Shown: positions 46,101 to 50,445 of the stretch, piece after piece | How positions within the stretch are numbered: the stretch's first letter is position 1 | Layout: each line of letters begins with the position of its first letter | Source: CAZSRX01 sp964609675 [NCBI: uncultured Bacteroidota bacterium] | GTDB lineage: Bacteria > CLD3 > SB21 | Reading direction: 5' to 3' | DNA length: 50,445 nt | NCBI GenBank assembly: GCA_964609675.1 | Contig: CAZSRX010000030.1 | Coordinates: 1-50,445, forward strand | Position numbers and translations under genes: made by a program | Notes under the pieces: generated by a model | What the model was told of the DNA's origin: nothing | What the model saw: the letters and a program-made list of their open reading frames with translations, nothing else | The model's database searches: none

Positions 46101-47249
46101 CCCGGCCGTAACAAACTCGGTTCCGGGAAGGGAGAGGTCAATATTGCCGGCTTCTAATTTCTGGAGCACCTCATCATCAAAGCCCGTGTAAATGATTTTG
46201 ATATTATTTTCAAATTCAAATTCGCGTTCGCTGTCCTGGTCTATCAGGATTTCCACTTTCCGGCCGATGGTGCCGCGAAGGTTGAATTGCTGTTTCTGCT
46301 CGAATTTCGGTATTACCTGAGAGGTTTTTCCGGTGCTGGTGCTTTGCCGTGAGCTGGACTCTTTGGCGACGGACATACTCATGTTAATATTGCCCCTCGC
46401 ATCCACGGCCACTTCATCGCCGCCGAATATCTTCTGGAAAGTTTCGTTTGTGGTCACGGAGGCGGTGAACAATCGTAGCGGCCCGGCCTGCCCTTCGGCC
46501 TCTTTTGTAGACAGCGCGGTGACTACCGCTTTGGAATATAAATTCCGCGCCTGGTTATTCATACTATAAGATATATAGTCCTCATACGAAATCACTATCG
46601 ATTCCCTCAAACGGTTTTTTCTTTTTCCCAGATTGATGCCGAATGTTTCTTCAAAGATATAACAACCGGTAGCGCTGTCATAAACGGTTTCCAATTTATA
46701 GCCGGGTAGAACTGTCAGCGTCTGGGAAAAATCCACAACGGAACTGCGGAGTAAAAAGTAATTCTCATTCGGGTTGACTGAAACCATCCGGTTGTGCCGG
46801 AAAGGATAGACAGCAATGTCTGAAACGGATTCCACGCCTGCCGTTATTAAATACGGATCGGCTTTTTCACGGATGATTTGTTCAAGCTTTAGTTCTAAGC
46901 TGCCGCTGATGCCGAAAAATCCGGAAAAGAACGAACTGAACGCGGCAAAAACGCTGTCCATTTTACACAGGGTAAGCGAATCCGCTTCAGGCGTGTTAAG
47001 CAAGGCATGAAACGCAGAATCTACGGGCGATAAGGCTTTGTCTCCGCTCAGCGAGTCGGTGGACAACAAGGGTAAGCCCGTACTGTTTGTATCGGTTTTT
47101 TTATCAGACGATAAAGTATCGTATGGTGTTTTAACGACAGACGTATCAACAGAAAACCCGGACTGAGCGTATAAAACACCCCAGGCATTAACGCACACTA
47201 AAAACGATAGTACCGTGTAAGGCAAAAAAGCCTTGATGGGTCTTATCAA
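40194..47249 (-). CDS. sprA: SprA-type T9SS outer-membrane translocon
   Basis: A giant 2351-residue outer-membrane protein. The signal peptide MIRPIKAFLPYTVLSFLVCVNAWGVLYAQ is followed by a Ser/Asp-rich stretch, then a SprA-like plug and barrel region, with EFEFENNIKIIYTGFDDEVLQKLEAGNIDL and GLFGIKALFRLGDFNFTT near residue 350, repeated SprA_N-like segments (GSEEIRLNGRLLTKDVDYVIDYFSGTI, SGEIWVDEMRLTDAND), and a long C-terminal series of beta strands ending VNITI. SprA forms the 36-strand pore of the type IX secretion system. The start is a TTG with an AGGTGA site; no ATG or GTG lies in frame upstream before a stop. Other T9SS genes are outside the window. Confidence 0.9.
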   Translation of the reverse strand: MIRPIKAFLPYTVLSFLVCVNAWGVLYAQSGFSVDTSVVKTPYDTLSSDKKTDTNSTGLPLLSTDSLSGDKALSPVDSAFHALLNTPEADSLTLCKMDSVFAAFSSFFSGFFGISGSLELKLEQIIREKADPYLITAGVESVSDIAVYPFRHNRMVSVNPNENYFLLRSSVVDFSQTLTVLPGYKLETVYDSATGCYIFEETFGINLGKRKNRLRESIVISYEDYISYSMNNQARNLYSKAVVTALSTKEAEGQAGPLRLFTASVTTNETFQKIFGGDEVAVDARGNINMSMSVAKESSSRQSTSTGKTSQVIPKFEQKQQFNLRGTIGRKVEILIDQDSEREFEFENNIKIIYTGFDDEVLQKLEAGNIDLSLPGTEFVTAGGQNKGLFGIKALFRLGDFNFTTIASLQRGEKTKLTYKGGAGGGTTYTKNDYDYTKAKYFFLNDDYRENYQRYTNQIHTRIPDIITSIRVFRGADGNQSQSGNRYGDASYGNDFYSGYFLELKNDEYRIDKLTGILELQNPVPDGEAIAVWYQTESGQTYGTITSNASDTLHLVLIWDKNPSPDNSTWNLEMKNIYDFYINGLSADDVNTFKIKYKKSSNATVTSVPDRNNNTRNLLQILHLDERSVSGGSTDDRVDISDGLNYGLYLENGRVIFPRLRPFDPDNAPLDGFSPEAYPDVIDGDSVRLRNIYDRVRDNQNNNEIQANSKFTLEIVSTKRSATIPLGFNVLEGSEEIRLNGRLLTKDVDYVIDYFSGTITINDPEAILPSSDLEITYEQAQLFQIDKKTIFGARAEYGLAELGLGQNSFIGSTALFQSQSTINKRVQLGEEPFRNFVWDINTSLEFDAKYLTKAVNYIPLVSSVQPSKINIRAEYAKIFPSPNTSNGLMKHEENGVAYVDDFEAVKRTFPLGTSRKMWALASRPTGAIASARGRTIWFQKQEPRKNITKLKTTAGDQITVLGIAFQPDSAYGYTNSWGGIMRGFPASAKNDLSESRFIELWLNNKTHTNCIVNIDIGETNWDQNGDGRTNKEDPDPQTPITKSEDVGLDGWSDTQEDSLLTFLGIPRGLQELSNPRDRFIIDSLQILYPWGKINYSRSGPDDDPFGDNWRESHARPDDYSGSPISANKDIDAAIRKNDLSKIKLNGTEDNAGLSGKNIDGVRVGDTEVLDGSGTIDGKKENFFRYTFSTDTNSADSSLIVGYGDEGWLLYRIPINLPDTAIGNANLKNLFNTARVWITPSDNSGKVIALLFGEFQFVTSEWTFPSDYKDGIILAPNGKEPDPVEANKIVEITSVNTEESSRYTRPPGVKREYATGQSGADKRAVKEQSLSLKLNQLPAHSSAIIVKNITAADFRNYRKLKMFVHGDEDISSGIILPRNEDSTFYSPIRFFMRIGTNKNNYYEIDQPLFAGWAEKNFIEIDFDKLTALKIDAGVAADSNNIKTFYQPNNQVIRIKGNPSISSITQLYIGATNTEPLRSYSGEIWVDEMRLTDANDKPGQAASAALSFNMGDFLSFNTSVRFRTSEFRTVDQRFDANTGDTKSWSVAGNLNLHKFYIEKWGISLPLNMNYNFNQSDPKYLPNNDILVSVAKKKNEENISIIKDSIRITVDSLQYYRNFVFWDTVSISRKMRDSSRYDSLYNLANTFDARNRSVNTTYGFSLNFSKSKSEDNFWLLRYTIDNVSSNFNYTVSESKNAQYKMNQNRSWSSSTTYNLPIKKKSLKPLSWTPLSGTPVIGSLFKNIKETDWNYLLITAFTTDFSITSTESRNIEWSLSGSPIERPRQATLTSGRGYGLSLSPLQSLNSNISVKYQSDLRGLSTAEILKGVLKGFNPFDGFDDFTFNSSVDTIKNQRGNLKDTLIYNRDYSVMNSFNVNYSPPVFPFATQTLTYSSSHSSNRMRAPTSAYNITSQLSRNVRIDGNFSLKNFVTVLKESFSTGRAAGQQNRTEQDGRKGGRRERQKSLNTKEADQNTKEAKQDTVKNKGAGISFSKLASKMGNWGGKALQVINDTRFNLSFDNTYALNNIDRNAFSSYSWFGYATTKNSGFIENLFNFDLDTINQFRKDNLDSAKGLFTYMPRKAINYGFNYGFNFNLFTLDLKYDYSESRTLTNGIESRVITRSKLFPWLSSLPIPFFYDITVRFQNIARWPGLSVLSKITNNVNISSTYSKKETINIDELRNSPTYIDTFRSNNKTFKINSITIQETFPQISIDVSWKGNINQSFSYINTHALNRSPSKDLLTNNQTFTSNINYVKRGGFKLPLWFLKNKKINNEVRFATIFNLTNSSSFEINYNNGKKEKPKKTNERSSWSVEPRIDYSFTTRVTGGLFFKYESTDDMTTGKIIRFAGGFTVNITI

Positions 47250-47557
47250 AACGTCACCTAAAAAAGAACTTATTGCAGCATTTCCTTCAGCGTATTCAGC
47301 ACATACAAAATGAAAGTAACAATTGACCTATAGAAGCTCCTTTTTTGTTCAACAGGTGACAGCGAATTATAATAAAAGCAAGGAATCATTTCAAGAAAAA
47401 TTTATTCATCCGTCACAGCAATGTTTTTAGTTGCTTTTTAAAATTAGAAGCAATGGCTGAAACAAATGCGTTTTTTTGAGTTTGGTTTTAGTATAGGTTT
47501 ACATGTGAGAGCTCTAAAAAAAGCTGTTCTGCCTGATCAAAATAAATACGGTATAAT
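47250..47557. other. Intergenic region upstream of sprA
   Basis: About 308 bp without a gene. It contains the sprA promoter (47366-47394) and a leader of roughly 110 bases with an AGGTGA ribosome site. The part next to rsmG has T-rich runs but no clear terminator hairpin. Confidence 0.5.
47366..47394 (-). promoter_or_regulatory. sprA: Promoter of sprA
   Basis: On the minus strand TTGAAA (47389-47394) and a perfect TATAAT (47366-47371) are spaced 17 bp, about 117 bp upstream of the TTG start. It is among the best sigma70 matches in the window. Confidence 0.7.
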
Positions 47558-48238
47558 CTATGGATGTAAATGTTTTTTTAGGATTACAATAACGCCATTT
47601 TGGTTTTCATCCTGATTTGGAAGTTGTAAAATGTTTTTAATTTCCTTTTTAAAATTTTTAACCGCATTTAATTCTTTTCCATAATTCTTTCCTTTTAGAA
47701 AAATCATCTCACCATCAGGTTTTAATAACGGTAGAGAATATTTTACAAGTTTGTCCATCGGCGCGACCGCCCGAGCCGTTACGTAATCGAAATAATGAGA
47801 AAATTGCGGATTATTATTCAGCACTTTTTCAGCGCGCTCAGCGATAACATCAATTTTTTTTAATTCCAGTTCAGAAATGGCTTTTTTTAGAAAAACAGTT
47901 TTTTTCTTAACAGAATCAATCAGTAAAAAAAACGTATCCGGGTAAAGTATTTTTAGAATGATTGCCGGAAACCCACCACCCGATCCGATGTCCACTACGT
48001 TTTTATCGGAAGAAAAAGGTCTTACTGTTGCCATTGTTACTGAGTTAATAAAGTGTCTTTCTATAATATTTTTTTCTTTGCGAGATATAAGATTAACATT
48101 TAAGTTGTTTATTTTTAATAATTTAAAAAAGTCAACATATTGTTTTTTTTGAGTTTGATTAATTTTTTTAATGTTTTTTTCGATAAAGTCAAAAAACGGC
48201 TCTAATGATTCATTATCTTTTAAATCATAATCTTTCAT
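47558..48238 (-). CDS. rsmG: 16S rRNA m7G527 methyltransferase
   Basis: A protein of about 226 residues that methylates G527 of 16S rRNA using S-adenosylmethionine. The Rossmann motif NVVDIGSGGGFPAIILKILYP is central, followed by IDSVKKKTVFLKKAI and the family motif VTARAVAPMDKLVKYSLPLLKPDGEMIFLKG. I prefer the ATG at 48238; the frame opens further upstream with a TTG at 48280, which would overlap mnmG by 26 bp. It forms an operon with mnmG, a common bacterial arrangement near the origin. The gene is AT-rich. Confidence 0.93.
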   Translation of the reverse strand: MKDYDLKDNESLEPFFDFIEKNIKKINQTQKKQYVDFFKLLKINNLNVNLISRKEKNIIERHFINSVTMATVRPFSSDKNVVDIGSGGGFPAIILKILYPDTFFLLIDSVKKKTVFLKKAISELELKKIDVIAERAEKVLNNNPQFSHYFDYVTARAVAPMDKLVKYSLPLLKPDGEMIFLKGKNYGKELNAVKNFKKEIKNILQLPNQDENQNGVIVILKKHLHP

Positions 48239-48254
48239 CTCAAAGTAAAATCCT

Positions 48255-50138
48255 CTAACTGGGTGAATTATATTTCTCAATATAAACCATAAGGATCGAT
48301 ATATCAGCCGGGGTTATACCTGAGATTCTACCGGCCTGACCCAAATTATCCGGTCTGACTTTTGAAAATTTTTCTTTTGCTTCCGATGACAGCGACGGAA
48401 TGCTTTGATAATCCATTGACTTCGGAATTTTCTTTTCTTCAAGGCGGATAAATTTATCAACCATTTCCTGCTGACGTTTTAAATACCCTTCATAGCGAAT
48501 GGATGTATCTATTTCATTTAAAACATCCGGGTAAGATAAAAAACCGAGAATATCCTGACAAAATAAGTTCCGGTTAAAATTTATAATTTTTTCAAGTGAA
48601 ACCTCAGGACGGGAAAGAATCTTCCTCAGTTTTTCAGGTTCAGATATAACGGATGAATTTGCGCTTTTCAGAAAATCATTAATATTCTCCGGTCGTACGG
48701 TAAATTGGTTTATATAATTTCTCGTTTTTTCTATATACTCTTTTTTCTTCATAAATTTTTCATATTGCTCATCGCTGACTAACCCGATAAGTTTACCTTT
48801 TTCGGTAAGTCGTAAATCGGCGTTATCCTGACGAAGTAATAACCTGTATTCTGCCAGGGAGGTGAAAATTCTATAGGGTTCGTCAGTACTTTTGTTAACC
48901 AGGTCGTCAATCAAAACGCCTATATACGCTTCGTTACGTTTAAGAATAACGGGTTCTTTATCCCTGATAAGCCGGACGGCATTAATTCCCGCCATTAGTC
49001 CCTGTGCCCCGGCCTCCTCATAACCGGATGTTCCATTAATCTGTCCGGCAAAAAACAAACCTTTGATATGTTTACTTTCCAGATTAAGGTTTATTTGATA
49101 GGGAGGAAAATAATCATATTCGATCGCATATCCGTATTTTAAAATTTCCGCATTTTCCAATCCGGGTATTGTTCGGAGAGCGTCATGCTGAATATCTTTC
49201 GGTAAGCTGGTTGAAAATCCATTCACATAAAATTCAACAGATTCATAACCATCCGGTTCCAGAAAAATCTGATGATGGTCTTTGTCCCCGAAACGTTCGA
49301 TTTTTGTTTCAATTGACGGGCAATACCTGGGGCCAATACCTTTAATAATTCCTGTGAAGAGGGGTGAACGTTCAAATCCGGATTTTAAAATCTCGTGGGT
49401 TTTTGTATTGGTGTGAGTAAGATAACACGGGATTTGCTTATTAGTTATTTTTTCGGTTTTCCATGAAAAAGGCTCAGGGTCAGAATCTCCGTTCTGAGGT
49501 TGGCATTTTGAATAATTTATGGATTCTCGGTGTATTCTCGGCGGCGTACCCGTTTTAAGTCGACGGCACTCAAATCCAAAACCGGTGAGGCATTCAGTCA
49601 GTCCCTCAGCAGGTGGCTCCCCCATTCGACCGGCTTTGAATGATTCCAATCCGATATGAACCGTTCCATTTAGAAATGTTCCGCAGGTAAGTATAACGGT
49701 TTTTGATTGTATTTCTTCACCGTTTTCTGTTTTGATTCCGCTGACGTGGTTATTTTTAACAATTATCCCTGTAACGTGCGCTTGTAAAATTTTAAGATTT
49801 TTTGTTTGTTGAAGGTAACGAATCACGGTTTTAGGGTAAAGCTCTCTATCCACCTGAGCGCGCGGAGACCATACAGCCGGACCTCTGGATCGGTTTAACA
49901 TTCTGAATTGAATACCCGTTTCATCTGTGATAAAACCCATTATTCCACCCAACGCATCGATTTCTTTAACCAGATGTCCTTTAGCGGTTCCTCCAATTGC
50001 CGGATTGCAAGACAGAGTTCCGATTTTGGAAATATCCATACTAACTAAAAGAGTCCTGCAATCTAAACGAGAAGTTGCAAAAGCAGCTTCATAACCGGCA
50101 TGTCCGCCGCCGACAACTATGACATCAAAAACATCCAT
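48255..50138 (-). CDS. mnmG: tRNA uridine-5-carboxymethylaminomethyl modification enzyme MnmG (GidA)
   Basis: A 627-residue FAD enzyme that, with the GTPase MnmE, modifies the wobble uridine of several tRNAs. The FAD motif GGGHAGYEAA is at the N-terminus; SCNPAIGGTAKGHLVKEIDALGG and GCxxTGTPPRIH-type motif (RRLKTGTPPRIH) are conserved, as are GLFFAGQINGTSGYEEAGAQG and the C-terminal helical tRNA/MnmE-binding domain ending with ARISGITPADISILMVYI. Length is normal. An AAGGA site precedes the ATG. It lies upstream of rsmG, and two parS sites lie just upstream of it. mnmE is not in the window. Confidence 0.96.
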   Translation of the reverse strand: MDVFDVIVVGGGHAGYEAAFATSRLDCRTLLVSMDISKIGTLSCNPAIGGTAKGHLVKEIDALGGIMGFITDETGIQFRMLNRSRGPAVWSPRAQVDRELYPKTVIRYLQQTKNLKILQAHVTGIIVKNNHVSGIKTENGEEIQSKTVILTCGTFLNGTVHIGLESFKAGRMGEPPAEGLTECLTGFGFECRRLKTGTPPRIHRESINYSKCQPQNGDSDPEPFSWKTEKITNKQIPCYLTHTNTKTHEILKSGFERSPLFTGIIKGIGPRYCPSIETKIERFGDKDHHQIFLEPDGYESVEFYVNGFSTSLPKDIQHDALRTIPGLENAEILKYGYAIEYDYFPPYQINLNLESKHIKGLFFAGQINGTSGYEEAGAQGLMAGINAVRLIRDKEPVILKRNEAYIGVLIDDLVNKSTDEPYRIFTSLAEYRLLLRQDNADLRLTEKGKLIGLVSDEQYEKFMKKKEYIEKTRNYINQFTVRPENINDFLKSANSSVISEPEKLRKILSRPEVSLEKIINFNRNLFCQDILGFLSYPDVLNEIDTSIRYEGYLKRQQEMVDKFIRLEEKKIPKSMDYQSIPSLSSEAKEKFSKVRPDNLGQAGRISGITPADISILMVYIEKYNSPS

Positions 50139-50149
50139 TCAAATCCTTC

Positions 50150-50171
50150 TTGTTATATTAAAATATAACAA
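50150..50171. promoter_or_regulatory. Perfect 10-bp inverted repeat at the mnmG promoter
   Basis: TTGTTATATT-AA-AATATAACAA, lying 11 bp upstream of the mnmG ATG. It overlaps a possible -10 box (TATATT, 50162-50167 on the minus strand) that has TTGATT 16 bp further out (50184-50189). It may be an operator or an attenuating hairpin. Confidence 0.45.
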
Positions 50172-50243
50172 TGGATGCAAGAAAATCAAAATGTACCAAT
50201 GATAGCAATTTCCTGACTTTTTTTGTGCCACCTTTTTAAGGAG

Positions 50244-50259
50244 TGTTTCACGTGAAACA
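50244..50259. promoter_or_regulatory. parS centromere site
   Basis: TGTTTCACGTGAAACA is a perfect match to the 16-bp parS consensus bound by chromosomal ParB. It is fully palindromic. Such sites cluster near the replication origin and load ParB and then SMC. It lies 106 bp upstream of mnmG. Confidence 0.93.
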
Positions 50260-50290
50260 TACTTAGCAATGGGAGCATTTGGTAATTTGG

Positions 50291-50306
50291 GGTTTCACGT
50301 GGAACA
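50291..50306. promoter_or_regulatory. Second parS site
   Basis: GGTTTCACGTGGAACA; on the other strand TGTTCCACGTGAAACC, which differs from the consensus at two positions, one of them known to vary in functional parS sites. The spacing from the first site is 47 bp start to start. Confidence 0.8.
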
Positions 50307-50445
50307 ATTTTAAAAAAGTAAATAAATTTAACAAATCAGAGTAATACATCCGAATTTCATGAAATCAATACGTCAATTCAATAACCAACATTTAAAGTTT
50401 GTATCATATGACCCTAGGAGGCCTTATATTTACCATAAACTACCT
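50307..50445. other. AT-rich right edge, no gene identified
   Basis: The last 139 bp show no conserved gene. A plus-strand ATG near 50414 opens a frame (MTLGGLIFTINY) that runs off the window, too short to judge. No DnaA-box cluster is visible. Confidence 0.35.

Noticed and set aside
50139-50445. Replication origin (oriC) in the window
   Set aside because: parS sites are present, but I found no cluster of DnaA boxes and no dnaA or dnaN gene.

Overview
The window looks like a chromosomal segment of a Gram-negative bacterium of the Fibrobacterota/Chlorobi/Bacteroidota (FCB) group, probably a little-cultivated member related to Fibrobacterota. The clues are a giant SprA-type outer-membrane translocon of the type IX secretion system, a GWxTD-domain secreted protein, FISUMP ('Fibrobacter succinogenes major paralogous') domains, many lipoproteins and PEGA/TolB-like secreted proteins. 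A two-cluster ferredoxin-like protein hints at an anaerobic or microaerobic life. This placement is inferred from protein families only; there is no rRNA in the window.

Layout. 1-540: decayed remains of a small lipoprotein gene. 558-8597: a divergent FmdB zinc-ribbon gene, then a tight plus-strand run lpdA, engB, GWxTD protein, asnS, TolB-like lipoprotein, a helical unknown and lhgO. 8594-11720 (minus): M23 peptidase and mutS2. 11800-15204: a stand-alone response regulator, a metallophosphoesterase-fold protein that appears to have lost its metal ligands, and an Ig/CarboxypepD-like lipoprotein with its own promoter and terminator. 15295-21500 (minus): the operon fmt, PBP1A, tusA-like, mutS. 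21734-29202 (plus): glyQS, a MacA/MacB-like exporter (adaptor, ATPase, two separate FtsX-type permeases), a MarR regulator with a cysteine-rich tail and a clear palindromic operator, and an Fe-S protein. 29203-33773: an accessory island in which a PEGA-FISUMP protein gene and an orphan FISUMP tail lie between two direct blocks of a 193-bp tandem repeat made of hairpins. 33774-39980: a secreted zincin, then (minus) a radical SAM/SPASM protein, a phosphotyrosine phosphatase with a histone-H1-like lysine tail, a DUF3108 protein and glgA. 40194-47249: sprA. 47558-50138: rsmG and mnmG, with two parS sites just upstream of mnmG, so the right edge probably lies close to the replication origin.

Most of the window is housekeeping (translation, DNA repair, cell wall, glycogen, tRNA modification) mixed with cell-envelope and export genes. 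The most unusual part is 29.2-33.8 kb. There an AT-rich FISUMP domain appears to have been joined to the 3' end of a PEGA protein gene. A second FISUMP C-terminal half with different base composition is left just downstream, and both lie between near-identical 193-bp repeat arrays. This resembles a C-terminal domain-exchange (displaced-tip) locus, which I put forward as a hypothesis.
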